Shown: piece after piece, positions 8,490 to 18,113 of the stretch | Layout: every line of letters begins with the position of its first letter | Position numbering within the stretch: the first letter of the stretch is position 1 | Origin: Azospirillum brasilense | GTDB taxonomy: Bacteria > Pseudomonadota > Alphaproteobacteria > Azospirillales > Azospirillaceae | Length of the DNA stretch: 64,000 nucleotides | Reading direction: 5' to 3' | Assembly (NCBI RefSeq): GCF_005222205.1 | Contig: NZ_CP032345.1 | Coordinates: forward strand, 2,667,501 to 2,731,500 | Program-made: the position numbers and the translations under genes | Notes under the pieces: generated by a model | Databases searched by the model: none | The model's input: the letters and a program-made list of their open reading frames with translations, nothing else | Told to the model about the DNA's origin: nothing

Positions 8490-8891
8490 GTGATCGCATC
8501 ACCGTCCACGCTCGCCGCGGTCGCCGTCGGTGGCGCCGTCGGCTCCATGGCGCGCTATCTGCTGATGACGGCGGTCGGCCAATGGCTGGGCACGCAGTTT
8601 CCCTACGGGACGCTGATCGTGAACGCCGTGGGCTGCTTCACCATGGGCGCGCTGGCGGAGCTGGCCGCGCTGGTGTGGTCGCCCTCGCCGGAGCTGCGCG
8701 CGTTGCTGATGGTCGGGGTGCTGGGGGGATTCACCACCTTCTCCTCCTTTACGCTCGATGTCGGGCTGCTGGTGGAGCGGAACGCCCTGCCGGCGGCGGC
8801 GGGTTACATCCTGGCCTCGATGGTGCTGACCATCGCGGGTTTCTTTGCCGGCCTCGCGGTCGTGCGTTCTCTTGTTTCGGTGCCCGTTTGA
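8490..8891 (+). CDS. crcB: Fluoride channel CrcB/Fluc
   Basis: A 133-residue four-helix inner-membrane protein that dimerises to export fluoride. It starts at GTG with GGAGG 4 bases before. It carries VGSMARYLL, the conserved PYGTLIVNAVGCFTMGAL (Asn in helix 2), and GVLGGFTTFSSFTLDV (the phenylalanine-box region). The stop overlaps the rluC start (TGATG), so the two are translationally coupled. No fluoride riboswitch is seen upstream. Confidence 0.93.
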   Translation: MIASPSTLAAVAVGGAVGSMARYLLMTAVGQWLGTQFPYGTLIVNAVGCFTMGALAELAALVWSPSPELRALLMVGVLGGFTTFSSFTLDVGLLVERNALPAAAGYILASMVLTIAGFFAGLAVVRSLVSVPV

Positions 8892-9910
8892 TGAGTGAGA
8901 ACAAGTCCCCCAGCGTTGAAACCCGGACCGTGACGTCCGACGAGGCCGATGTGCGCCTCGACCGCTGGTTCAAGCGCCATTTCCCCGACGTGGGGCACGG
9001 CTATCTGCAGAAGCTGCTGCGCACCGGCCAGATCCGCGTGGACGGCAAGCGGGCGGAGACCTCGACCCGGCTCGCCGCCGGCCAGTCCATCCGCATCCCG
9101 CCGCTGGCCGACTGGGCCAAGCCGGAGGGCGCCGCGCCGGCCCCGGCTCCGAAGAAGCCGGCCATGTCCGACAAGGACATTGCGGCGCTCCAGGCGCTGG
9201 TCCTCTTCAAGGACGGCGACGTCATCGCGCTGAACAAGCCGGCCGGGCTCGCCGTTCAGGGCGGCACCAACACCACCAAGCATCTCGACGCCATGCTGGA
9301 CGCCCTGCGCTTCGACGCGAAGGAGCGGCCCAAGCTGGTCCACCGGCTGGACAAGGACACCTCGGGCGTCCTGCTGCTGGCGCGCAACACCTTCGCGGCG
9401 TCCAAGCTGACGGAGCAGTTCCGCGGCCGCGACGTGCGCAAGATCTACTGGGCCGCCACGGTCGGCGTGCCGAAGCCCTACCAGGGCAAGATCGACCTCG
9501 CGCTGGCCAAGGAGGGCGGGCCGCAGGGCGAGCGGGTGGCCGGCGACGAGGACGACGGCAAGCGCGCCGTCACCTACTACACGGTGCTGGAGAATCTGGG
9601 CAAGCAGGCGGCCTTCGTCGCCATGTGGCCGCGCACGGGGCGCACCCACCAGCTTCGCGTCCACATGAACGCCATCGGCACGCCGATCCTGGGCGACGGC
9701 AAGTACGCCGGGCAGGGGGCCTATCTTCCGGGCGCCGAGGTCCAGAAGAAGCTGCACCTGCACGCCCGGCGGCTGATCCTGCCGCACCCGCGCGGCGGCA
9801 ACCGGATGATCGACGTGACGGCGCCGCTGCCGGACCACATGCTGACGACCTGGAAGTATCTGGGCTTCAGCGCCAGCCTGAAGGGCGATCCGTTCGAGGG
9901 GGTCGAGTAA
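8891..9910 (+). CDS. rluC: RluA-family pseudouridine synthase (RluC type)
   Basis: Converts specific uridines of 23S rRNA to pseudouridine. The 339-residue product has an N-terminal S4 RNA-binding domain (about 20-75; RLDRWFKRHFPDVGHGYLQK). The catalytic domain carries IALNKPAGLAVQGG, the active-site motif HRLDKDTSGVLLLARN, and RTGRTHQLRVHM. A basic linker of about 30 residues (PAPAPKKPAMSDKD) separates the domains. Choosing RluC rather than RluD is by overall likeness and gene context. Coupled to crcB by a one-base overlap. Confidence 0.88.
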   Translation: MSENKSPSVETRTVTSDEADVRLDRWFKRHFPDVGHGYLQKLLRTGQIRVDGKRAETSTRLAAGQSIRIPPLADWAKPEGAAPAPAPKKPAMSDKDIAALQALVLFKDGDVIALNKPAGLAVQGGTNTTKHLDAMLDALRFDAKERPKLVHRLDKDTSGVLLLARNTFAASKLTEQFRGRDVRKIYWAATVGVPKPYQGKIDLALAKEGGPQGERVAGDEDDGKRAVTYYTVLENLGKQAAFVAMWPRTGRTHQLRVHMNAIGTPILGDGKYAGQGAYLPGAEVQKKLHLHARRLILPHPRGGNRMIDVTAPLPDHMLTTWKYLGFSASLKGDPFEGVE

Positions 9911-9920
9911 GGCGGGGGCC

Positions 9921-10610
9921 TCACCCCGCCTCGCGGCCCTCCAGAAACGCCGTCAGCTGCTCCGACGCCTGCCCGACATGCTCGGTGACCAGCCGGCAGG
10001 CCGCGTCCGCATCCCCCGCGCGGCAGGCCGCCAGCAGCGCGCGGTGCTCGTCCTGCGACCGCGGTAGATAGCCCAGCGCCGCGAACTGGAAACGCAGATA
10101 GCGGTCGGCGGCCAGCAAATGCTGCTCCGTCAGCGCCAGCAGCCGGGGCCGCCCGGCCCGCGCGTAAAGCGTCATGTGGAAGCGCCGGTTCAGCTCCCCC
10201 ATGCGGCCCGGATCGGCCTCCCCGTCCATCTCCGCGATCAGTTCCTCCGCCTGATCGAGGTCCGCCGCCGTCAGGGCGGGCAGCGACAGGCGCAGCGCCA
10301 TCGGCTCCAACGCTATGCGGATCGCCCCGATGTCGGCGCCGTCCGCCGCCGAGATTTCCGCGACGACGGCACCGCGGTGTGGGTGGAACTCGGCCAGCGC
10401 CCGCGCCTCCAGCTGGCGCAGCGCCTCGCGCACCGGCATGCGGCTGACCCCGAAGGTTTCTGCCAACTCCTCCTGCCGCAGGGGCGTGCCCGGCGCGATG
10501 ACCCCGCTCAGGATCGCCTCGCGCAGCGTCGCCTCCACGAACTCCGTGGTGGTGCGGTGGCGCGGCTGCGCCCGCGCCACGAGGCGCGACAGCCCGTCGT
10601 TGACCGCCAT
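9921..10610 (-). CDS. GntR/FCD-family transcriptional regulator
   Basis: A 229-residue repressor-type protein. The winged helix-turn-helix (about residues 20-85; EATLREAILSGVIAPGTPLR and FGVSRMPVREALRQLEARAL) precedes an all-helical FCD ligand domain with the metal-binding Asp/His pattern (ELNRRFHMTLYARAGRPRLL, QDEHRALLAACRAGD). It starts at ATG 10610 with AAGGGGAG 7 bases upstream; a longer in-frame version would run through its own operator. It faces the benE-type transporter across an 83-base spacer containing a perfect palindrome, which is a typical autoregulated pair. Confidence 0.88.
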   Translation of the reverse strand: MAVNDGLSRLVARAQPRHRTTTEFVEATLREAILSGVIAPGTPLRQEELAETFGVSRMPVREALRQLEARALAEFHPHRGAVVAEISAADGADIGAIRIALEPMALRLSLPALTAADLDQAEELIAEMDGEADPGRMGELNRRFHMTLYARAGRPRLLALTEQHLLAADRYLRFQFAALGYLPRSQDEHRALLAACRAGDADAACRLVTEHVGQASEQLTAFLEGREAG

Positions 10611-10633
10611 GCGTGATCTCCCCTTGCCAGGAT

Positions 10634-10645
10634 ATTGGATCCAAT
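10634..10645. promoter_or_regulatory. Operator palindrome between gntR and benE
   Basis: ATTGGATCCAAT is a perfect 12-bp palindrome, centred 33 bases from the regulator start and 54 from benE. GntR/FCD repressors usually bind short palindromes of this kind, so it is the likely site for the adjacent regulator. This is inferred from position and symmetry. Confidence 0.65.
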
Positions 10646-10693
10646 CTATCACCCTTCTCATCGTCCCGCATCCCCGATGGAGGGTTTCGCGCC

Positions 10694-11929
10694 ATGTCCT
10701 CTTCCGACACCGTCCCGGCGACGGGCCTTTCGACGGGGCTTTCCCTGCGCGCGGTCGGCGCCGGCCTGCTGGCGGCCCTGGTCGGCTACGCCAGTTCGGT
10801 GGCGGTGGTCATCCATGGCCTGACCGCCGTGGGCGCCGGCACGGAGCAGGTGGTGTCGGGCCTCGTCCTCGTCGGCCTCGCCATGGGGGTGACGGCGATG
10901 GGGCTCAGCCTGCACCGGCGCAAGCCGATCAGCATCGCCTGGACGACGCCGGGCATGGCCCTGCTGGCCGCCACCGGGGCGGTGGAGGGCGGATTCGCGG
11001 CCGCGGTGGGTGCCTTCGTGGTGACCGGGGTGCTGATTGTCCTGGCCGGGCTGTGGGCGCCGCTCGGCCGCTGGATCGCCGCGATCCCCAAGCCGCTGGC
11101 CAACGGCATGCTGGCGGGCATCCTGCTGAAGCTGTGCCTCGCCCCCTTCCTGGCGGTGTCGCAGGCGCCGGGGATGGCGCTGCTGGTGCTGGCGACCTGG
11201 GCGCTGGTCGGGCGGGTGGCGCGGCTCTACGCCGTGCCCGCCGCGGTGGCGGTCGCGCTGGGGGCGATGGCGCTGGACTCTTCCGGCGGTTTGGCCGGCG
11301 GTTTGGCCGGCGGGGCGGCGCTGTCCGGCGCGCTGTGGCCGAGCGTGACCTTCGTCCAGCCGGTCTTCACCTGGGAGGCGATGGTCGGCATCGCCCTGCC
11401 GCTGTTCGTCGTCACCATGGCGTCGCAGAACATCCCCGGCCTCGCCGTGCTGGCGACCTACAACTACGCGCCGCCGACCCGTCCGATCTTCCTGGCGACG
11501 GGGGCGGCCTCCGCCCTGACGGCGCTGGGCGGTGCGCCGACCGTCAACCTCGCGGCGATCACCGCGGCGCTCTGCGCCAGCCCGGACGCCGACCCGAACC
11601 CGGCGCGGCGCTGGCAGGCCGCCTTCGTCGGCGGCATCGGCTACATCCTGTTCGCAGGGCTGGCCGGGGTGACGGCGGTGATGGTCACCCGCTCCCCGCC
11701 GATCCTGATCGAGGCGGTGGCCGGGCTGGCCCTGGTCGGCGCCTTCGGCTCCGCCCTGATGGGCGCGGTGCAGGTGGAGGCGAACCGCACCGCCGCCCTG
11801 GTCACCATGCTGGTCACCGCCTCCGGCCTGTCCTTCGCCGGGGTGGGTTCGGCCTTCTGGGGCCTGCTGCTGGGCGGGGCGGTCCATCTGCTTTACTGGC
11901 GTCCCTCGGTGTCGCAGCCGGCAAAGTGA
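10694..11929 (+). CDS. benE: BenE-family benzoate/proton symporter-like transporter
   Basis: A 411-residue inner-membrane protein with about 12 hydrophobic segments. BenE-family landmarks include the N-terminal SLRAVGAGLLAALVGYASSV, KPISIAWTTPGMALL, VTMASQNIPGLAVL and GGAPTVNLAAITAALCASPD. The family imports benzoate and similar aromatic acids. The start has GGAGGG 9 bases upstream. Regulation by the divergent GntR protein is likely. No benzoate catabolic genes are in the window, so the true substrate is open. Confidence 0.85.
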   Translation: MSSSDTVPATGLSTGLSLRAVGAGLLAALVGYASSVAVVIHGLTAVGAGTEQVVSGLVLVGLAMGVTAMGLSLHRRKPISIAWTTPGMALLAATGAVEGGFAAAVGAFVVTGVLIVLAGLWAPLGRWIAAIPKPLANGMLAGILLKLCLAPFLAVSQAPGMALLVLATWALVGRVARLYAVPAAVAVALGAMALDSSGGLAGGLAGGAALSGALWPSVTFVQPVFTWEAMVGIALPLFVVTMASQNIPGLAVLATYNYAPPTRPIFLATGAASALTALGGAPTVNLAAITAALCASPDADPNPARRWQAAFVGGIGYILFAGLAGVTAVMVTRSPPILIEAVAGLALVGAFGSALMGAVQVEANRTAALVTMLVTASGLSFAGVGSAFWGLLLGGAVHLLYWRPSVSQPAK

Positions 11930-11986
11930 GTTGCGCTTTCCCGACGCGGCCCGCATAAGTCCGGTACGACCCGCGTCCCGGAGGCG

Positions 11987-12682
11987 ATGCCCGTGAGCAG
12001 TTCAGAGAATGCCCGTCCCCTGCGGCTGGCCCTGTTCGATTGCGACGGCACGCTGGTGGACAGCCAGTTCGCCATCATCGACGCCATGACCACCGCCTGG
12101 GCGGCCCACGGGCTGGGCGAGCCGGACCCGCTGGAGGTGCGCCGCATGGTCGGGCTGCCGCTGGTGCAGGCGGTGTCGCAACTGCTGCCGAACCTCGACA
12201 CCGAGCGCCATGTGGCCGTCGCGGAAAGTTACAAGGACGCCTTCGCGGCGCTGCGCCACCGCGGCGACCTGCACGAGCCGCTGTTCCCCGGCCTGCGCGA
12301 CACGCTGGACGCGCTGGAGGCGGAGGGCGTGCTGCTCGGCGTGGCGACCGGCAAGTCGCGGCGCGGGCTGGACGCCGTGCTCGCCCATCACGGGCTGACC
12401 GAGCGCTTCGTCACGCTCCAGACCAGCGACATCGGCCCCGGCAAGCCGCACCCCGACATGGTCTACCGCGCCCTGGCCGAAACCGGGGTGGAGGCGGCGC
12501 GGACGGTTGTGATCGGCGACACCACCTACGACATTCAGATGGCCCGCAACGCGCGGGTCGCGTCGGTCGGCGTCTCCTGGGGCTATCACGCGGTGGCCGA
12601 GCTGGAGGCCGCCGGGGCCGACCGCATCGTCCATCGCGGGCGTGCGGTGGCCGGCGCCGTGCTGGACCTGTTGCACCGTTAA
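11987..12682 (+). CDS. HAD-superfamily hydrolase, phosphoglycolate phosphatase-like
   Basis: A 231-residue HAD-IA phosphatase. Motif I is LALFDCDGTLVDS (nucleophile and acid-base Asp), motif II GVATGKSRRGL, motif III lysine in GPGKPHPDM, and motif IV VVIGDTTYDIQMA. A helical cap lies between motifs I and II. A GTG at 11993 has the better-spaced GGAGG (8 bases), so the true N-terminus may be two codons shorter. The gene is 21 bases before the ATP12 gene and probably co-transcribed. The substrate cannot be read from sequence. Confidence 0.82.
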   Translation: MPVSSSENARPLRLALFDCDGTLVDSQFAIIDAMTTAWAAHGLGEPDPLEVRRMVGLPLVQAVSQLLPNLDTERHVAVAESYKDAFAALRHRGDLHEPLFPGLRDTLDALEAEGVLLGVATGKSRRGLDAVLAHHGLTERFVTLQTSDIGPGKPHPDMVYRALAETGVEAARTVVIGDTTYDIQMARNARVASVGVSWGYHAVAELEAAGADRIVHRGRAVAGAVLDLLHR

Positions 12683-12703
12683 GAGAGCATTCGAAGGACC
12701 CTG

Positions 12704-13402
12704 ATGAAGCGCTTCTACAAGACCGCCTCCGTCGACGAGGCCGCCGGCGGCGGCTTCGAGGTGCGCCTGGACAACCGCCCGATCCGCAGCCCGGCCAAGG
12801 CGCCGCTGGTCTTCGCGAGCTGGCCGCTGGCCCAGGCCGTCGCCGCCGAATGGGACGCGCAGCCCGAGGACATCGCCCCGGACAGCATGCCGCTGATGCA
12901 GCTCGCCAGCACGGCGGTGGACCTGATCGGCAAGGGCCGCGCCGCCATCGTGGACGGCGTGGCCGCCTATGCGGAGACGGACCTGCTCTGCTACCGCGCG
13001 GAGCATCCCCGGAATCTGGTGGAGTTGCAGGCGCAGCGCTGGCAGCCGCTGCTCGACTGGGCGACGCTGCGCTACGACGCGCCGCTGCACGTCAACGCCG
13101 GGCTGATGCCCAAGCCGCAGCCGCCCGAGGCGCTGCGCGCCCTGCGCAACGCGGTCGAGGCCTACGACGACTGGACGCTGTCGGCGCTCCAGACCGCGAC
13201 CGGCTCCTGCGGCTCGCTGATCGTCGCGCTGGCGCTGGTCGAGGGGCACATCGACGCGGAGGAGGCTTTCGCGGTGTCGCAGCTCGACGAGACCTTCCAG
13301 ATCGAAGCCTGGGGCGAGGACCCCGAGACGACCAAGCGCCGTGCCGCCCTGCGCGTGGACATCGCCGCCTGCCGCCGCTTCGTCGATTTGCTGCGGGCCT
13401 GA
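12704..13402 (+). CDS. ATP12-family F1-ATPase assembly chaperone
   Basis: A 232-residue soluble protein of the ATP12 family, which assists assembly of the F1 alpha subunit in mitochondria and occurs in Alphaproteobacteria. Seen: RFYKTASVDEAAGGGFEVRL, LDNRPIRSPAKAPLVF, AAEWDAQPEDIAPDSMPLMQ, ETDLLCYRAEHP and the C-terminal LDETFQIEAWGEDPE. AAGGA lies 6 bases before the ATG. Its presence is one of the best taxonomic hints in the window. Confidence 0.9.
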   Translation: MKRFYKTASVDEAAGGGFEVRLDNRPIRSPAKAPLVFASWPLAQAVAAEWDAQPEDIAPDSMPLMQLASTAVDLIGKGRAAIVDGVAAYAETDLLCYRAEHPRNLVELQAQRWQPLLDWATLRYDAPLHVNAGLMPKPQPPEALRALRNAVEAYDDWTLSALQTATGSCGSLIVALALVEGHIDAEEAFAVSQLDETFQIEAWGEDPETTKRRAALRVDIAACRRFVDLLRA

Positions 13403-13503
13403 TCATCCGTCGGATGGCAACGGAATAAAGCGCCACGGCGGGCGTCCTGTCAGTGAGGGCCGGGTCCGATCGCCCGACCCATCACGACAGGGAGGTTCCG
13501 TCC

Positions 13504-13917
13504 ATGCACCGCTTCACCCGTTTCACCGCCGCCGCGGCGATCGCGCTGGCGCTCGGCCTCGTGGCGCCGTCCGCCTTCGCGCCGTCCGCCTTCGCACAGG
13601 GCGCCATGCCCGCCAAGACCGGCCAGTCGGCCGGCGGCCCTGTGCTGACCGACAGCAAGGGCATGACGCTCTATGTCTTCGACCGCGATTCGGGCGGCAA
13701 GTCCGCCTGCAACGGGCAGTGCGCCACCAACTGGCCGCCGCTGATGGCCCCGGCGGGCGCCAAGGCGATGGGCGACTATACGGTCGTCACCCGCGACGAC
13801 GGCACCATGCAGTGGGCCTACAAGGGCAAGCCGCTCTACGGCTGGGCGAAGGACGGCAAGCCGGGCGACACCACCGGTGACGGGGTGAACAACGTCTGGC
13901 ACGTCGCCCGCCCGTAA
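13504..13917 (+). CDS. Exported COG4315-type repeat protein
   Basis: A 137-residue product with a Sec signal peptide ending near SAFAQG. The signal contains a short internal duplication (APSAFAPSAFA). Two copies of the family repeat follow: LTDSKGMTLYVFDRDSGGKS with CNGQCATNWPPLMAP, and WAYKGKPLYGWAKDGKPGD ending NNVWHVARP. Proteins of this kind are periplasmic or surface proteins of unknown function. GGGAGG lies 7 bases before the ATG at 13504. A strong terminator follows directly. Confidence 0.8.
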   Translation: MHRFTRFTAAAAIALALGLVAPSAFAPSAFAQGAMPAKTGQSAGGPVLTDSKGMTLYVFDRDSGGKSACNGQCATNWPPLMAPAGAKAMGDYTVVTRDDGTMQWAYKGKPLYGWAKDGKPGDTTGDGVNNVWHVARP

Positions 13918-13935
13918 AGGCAGCCCTGAACAGGG

Positions 13936-13970
13936 AAAAGCCCCCGCGGCGCTTGGCCGCGGGGGCTTTT
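13936..13970. terminator. Bidirectional intrinsic terminator
   Basis: A perfect 15-bp stem (13936-13950 with 13956-13970) has a GCTTG loop. A-run and T-run lie on its two sides, so it works for both converging genes (the COG4315-type gene and the PRC-barrel gene). Confidence 0.92.
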
Positions 13971-13987
13971 CGTGTCCGGACCGGTGG

Positions 13988-14593
13988 TTACTGGCCGGTG
14001 CCCGACGGGGCGGCCGGCGGGGTGCCGGTGGCGCCGCCCGGGGCGGTCATGGTGCCGGAGGTGCCGGTGGAGGAGCGGCTCGCCGCGCCGTTCACCGTGT
14101 CGCCGGCCTTGTCCTTGTTGCGGTTCAGCGAGGTGGTGGTGTCGGAGTACTCGAACTCCGCCATCTCCTTCACCTGGTCGCGGGTCATGCCCGAAAGCTG
14201 GACGCGCTCCTGCTGGGCGTCCCAGGTGGCGTTGCCGATGTCCACGGCGATCTGCTTCTCGCCGATGCCGAGGAAGCCGCCCGAGGAGATCACGAGCTGG
14301 CGGGCCTGGCCGTTGCTGTCGAGGATCACGTCCTCGACCTCGCCGACCTTCTCGTTGTCGGAGCCGTAGACGTTCTTGCCCATCATGTTCTCGGCGCTGG
14401 CCATCTGGCCGCCGGTCAGGCCCGCGGCGCTGCCGGTCGCGGCGCTACCCGGGGTGCTGCCGCTCTTGTTCATCTCGGTCGCGGTCGGGGCGCCGGTGGT
14501 GGGGCTGCCGGTGGTCGGTGACGTGGTCTGCGCCATCGCCGTGCCGGTCATCAGCGCCAGGACGGACGCAGCCGCGATGATTTCCCTACGCAT
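13988..14593 (-). CDS. Exported PRC-barrel domain protein
   Basis: A 201-residue product. Signal peptide: MRREIIAAASVLALMTGTAMA. A low-complexity Thr/Ser/Gly/Pro segment (about 22-60) leads to a PRC-barrel domain (about 65-145) with NMMGKNVYGSDNEKVGEVED, VILDSNGQARQLVISSGGFL and GEKQIAVDI. A second low-complexity tail rich in Gly/Thr/Pro closes the protein. GGAG lies 7 bases before the ATG. PRC-barrel proteins of this exported type are common in soil alphaproteobacteria; their function is not established. Confidence 0.82.
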   Translation of the reverse strand: MRREIIAAASVLALMTGTAMAQTTSPTTGSPTTGAPTATEMNKSGSTPGSAATGSAAGLTGGQMASAENMMGKNVYGSDNEKVGEVEDVILDSNGQARQLVISSGGFLGIGEKQIAVDIGNATWDAQQERVQLSGMTRDQVKEMAEFEYSDTTTSLNRNKDKAGDTVNGAASRSSTGTSGTMTAPGGATGTPPAAPSGTGQ

Positions 14594-14753
14594 AACTCAC
14601 TCCTCTCCGTGTTTCGGCGTTTCTGTCGAGTGCCTTGGTTTGTCTCGGTAAGGCAATTCGACAACAGGGCCTCGGCGGGAATGGTCACGCGGAAAATCGA
14701 AAAAATCTTTCGGCTAGTCCGTGCAAGTTTCGGGAATAAAAGTCACGAAGAAC

Positions 14754-15659
14754 TCAAAAGCTTGCCCAGACTGGCTTTGTCGGCGTGACTGTGGCCTCTC
14801 CGGCTGTCAAGACCAGTCCGTCTTGCCCCGCTCGGGTGAGGTCTTCCAGTCGCAACAAGGCCAGGGCGGAGGAGCCCTGACCGCTGCGGATCTCGCCGAC
14901 CTCCTTGCCCTCCAGCGTCACAGGCGTGCCGGGGGCGGGCAGGGGACCGTTCAGCGTCACCGGGAACAGCTTCTTCTTGATCAGGGCGCGGTACTTGGTG
15001 CGGGCGGTCAACTCCTGCCCCATGTAGCAGCCCTTGTCCCAGGAGATGGCGTTGAGGTCGTCCAGATCGTTCTCCAGCGGCAGCGCCTTGTCGGGCGTGA
15101 GGTCGCGGCTGCCCTCCGGAACGCCGAGCGACAGGCGCAGCCGGTCGTAGTCCTCCGCGCTGCGCGGAGCGAAGCCCGCGGCCTCCAGCGCCGCCGCGGC
15201 GCCGTCGCGCGGCAGGAAGGCCCGGGCGCCCAGCGCCGGCAGGCGGGGGTCGGTGAAGGCGACGCCGCCCGCGAAGGGAACCGCTGCACCGGCCTCCTCC
15301 GGCAGGCCCAGCCGGGCGAGCGTATCGCCGCCGAACAGGACGACGGCCAGCAGGGTGCCGGCGCGGTCCTCCAGCGTGATCTTGGAGCGCAGCTTGTACA
15401 TCTTCAGGCGGCGCAGGAATTCCTCGCGCCGGTCCGTCTCGGGGTCGAGCAGAAGGGCGCCGTCCGATTCGGCGATGCGGAAGTCGTGCAGGAACTTGCC
15501 CTGGGGGGTCAGGAACAGGGCGTAGACGGCGCGGTCCGCTGCGACGCGGCGGACGTCGTTGGACACCAGCCCTTGCAGGAAGGCCGCCCGGTCCTCGCCC
15601 GCGACCGCGATGACGCCCCGATCCTCCAGGATCGCGTAGCCCGCCTGTTCCGCCGTCAT
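14754..15659 (-). CDS. ygfZ: Folate-binding YgfZ/GcvT-like protein (Fe-S maturation factor)
   Basis: A 301-residue aminomethyltransferase-fold protein that supports maturation and repair of iron-sulfur enzymes in a folate-dependent way. The diagnostic motif KGCYMGQELTART is present with its invariant cysteine. Other visible blocks are FLQGLVSNDVRR, ALFLTPQGKFLHDFRI and LDDLNAISWDKG. It starts at ATG 15659 with GGAG 7 bases upstream; a longer frame to 15779 adds only low-complexity sequence. Confidence 0.88.
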   Translation of the reverse strand: MTAEQAGYAILEDRGVIAVAGEDRAAFLQGLVSNDVRRVAADRAVYALFLTPQGKFLHDFRIAESDGALLLDPETDRREEFLRRLKMYKLRSKITLEDRAGTLLAVVLFGGDTLARLGLPEEAGAAVPFAGGVAFTDPRLPALGARAFLPRDGAAAALEAAGFAPRSAEDYDRLRLSLGVPEGSRDLTPDKALPLENDLDDLNAISWDKGCYMGQELTARTKYRALIKKKLFPVTLNGPLPAPGTPVTLEGKEVGEIRSGQGSSALALLRLEDLTRAGQDGLVLTAGEATVTPTKPVWASF

Positions 15660-15747
15660 GCCCGTGCTCCGATTGTCCCGTTCAAGTCCCCGATAGTTGG
15701 GCGAAGGGGGCAGGGGAGGCAAGGGTGGCGAGGTCTGTGCCCTTGCA

Positions 15748-15778
15748 TGGCGCGTCCGCCTTTTCCGCGGACGCGCCA
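15748..15778. terminator. Strong hairpin downstream of the rnk-like gene
   Basis: TGGCGCGTCCGC (15748-15759) and its exact reverse complement (15767-15778) form a 12-bp stem with a 7-base CTTTTCC loop. It lies 50 bases past the stop of the minus-strand rnk-like gene. No U-run follows, so termination is possible but not certain. Confidence 0.4.
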
Positions 15779-15828
15779 CGGTGCAAGCCGTGGTCGATGG
15801 ACCGTCAGACGGTCCTTCAGGCGGGCCG

Positions 15829-16236
15829 TCAGGCCGCCGGAGGTTCGATCCGCAGGACCTGCACCGATTTGGTGCGGCCGTCGAGCGTGCCGTAGGCGAT
15901 GGATTGCCCCTCGGACAGGCCGAGCAGGGCGGCGCCCACCGGGGTCAGGATCGAGATGCCGTCCTGGCGCCGGGCCGCTTCGTCCGGTGTGATGAGTGTG
16001 GCGGTGTGCCGCGTGCCCCGGTCGTCCGCGAAGGTGACCCGGCTGCCGAGCCGGACGAAGGGCGTGCCGCCGCCGTCGGGGGAATCCGCGACATCGGCGC
16101 GGTCGACCTCGCGCTGGAGGAAGTCGATGACGCCGGCGGGCTGGCTGAGATGGGCGAGAAGGACGTCGAGACGCCCAAGGTCATGGGGGGTGATTCGGAT
16201 CGGCGGCGGATCGCCGAGCATCGACTTGCGGTTCAT
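15829..16236 (-). CDS. rnk: Rnk/GreA-GreB C-terminal-domain protein
   Basis: A 135-residue protein. A short N-terminal helical part (MNRKSMLGDPPPIRITPHDL) is followed by a GreA/GreB-like C-terminal FKBP-type domain with FVRLGSRVTFADDRGTRHTA, ILTPVGAALLGLSEGQSIAY and a final VLRIEPP. Length and order match Rnk (regulator of nucleoside diphosphate kinase), which binds RNA polymerase without the Gre coiled coil. GGAG lies 8 bases before ATG 16236. A Gre-like elongation factor is the alternative. Confidence 0.78.
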   Translation of the reverse strand: MNRKSMLGDPPPIRITPHDLGRLDVLLAHLSQPAGVIDFLQREVDRADVADSPDGGGTPFVRLGSRVTFADDRGTRHTATLITPDEAARRQDGISILTPVGAALLGLSEGQSIAYGTLDGRTKSVQVLRIEPPAA

Positions 16237-16352
16237 TCCAAAAGCTCCATAAGCAAAGGCCGCCGGAAATGGCGGCCCTTTCCATAGCTGATGACGACGG
16301 CGGCCTCTTGTCAACCGTGCGGCGGCATGGCATCTGTCCGTGTGCGAAGCAA

Positions 16353-16388
16353 CTGCTGATTTGTTGGGTCATCTGCCGCTTTGTTGGG
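16353..16388 (+). promoter_or_regulatory. 16-bp direct repeats, possible activator site
   Basis: CTGCTGATTTGTTGGG (16353-16368) and CTGCCGCTTTGTTGGG (16373-16388) match at 14 of 16 positions and repeat every 20 bp, close to two helical turns. They lie about 115 bp upstream of the sigma-54-type promoter, where an enhancer-binding protein would be expected. Position is read from the sequence; function is inferred. Confidence 0.4.
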
Positions 16389-16486
16389 CTGCGACAGGCG
16401 CCCGAAACGGGGCGAATGACCGCAGGCTGGGCAACCGCTTCCCCTGTTGACGGCGAACAGCCTTGACGGGCAAGACTCTCCGAAAG

Positions 16487-16502
16487 TGGCATGGCTTTGG
16501 CA
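16487..16502 (+). promoter_or_regulatory. Candidate sigma-54 (-24/-12) promoter
   Basis: TGGCATGGCTTTGGCA keeps the essential GG (-24) and GC (-12) at the right distance and matches the RpoN consensus TGGCACGNNNNTTGCW except for two bases. Transcription would start near 16514, leaving a leader of about 40 bases to the GTG at 16555. A weaker alternative is a sigma-70 site with TTGACG at 16463-16468. Confidence 0.45.
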
Positions 16503-16554
16503 ATGCCCTGCCGACTTCACCCCTACCCGGTCCGCCTCCTTGGATTCCCCATCC

Positions 16555-18102
<1,548 letters not shown>

Positions 18103-18113
18103 ACGCGACTTGC

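Larger units (their letters stand above)
16237..16554. other. Divergent spacer before the BMP transporter
   Basis: A 318-base spacer between the divergent rnk-like gene and the transporter. It holds a GCCGCC/GGCGGC hairpin at the rnk side, the direct repeats at 16353-16388 and the sigma-54-type site at 16487-16502. I see no convincing small gene in it. Confidence 0.5.
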
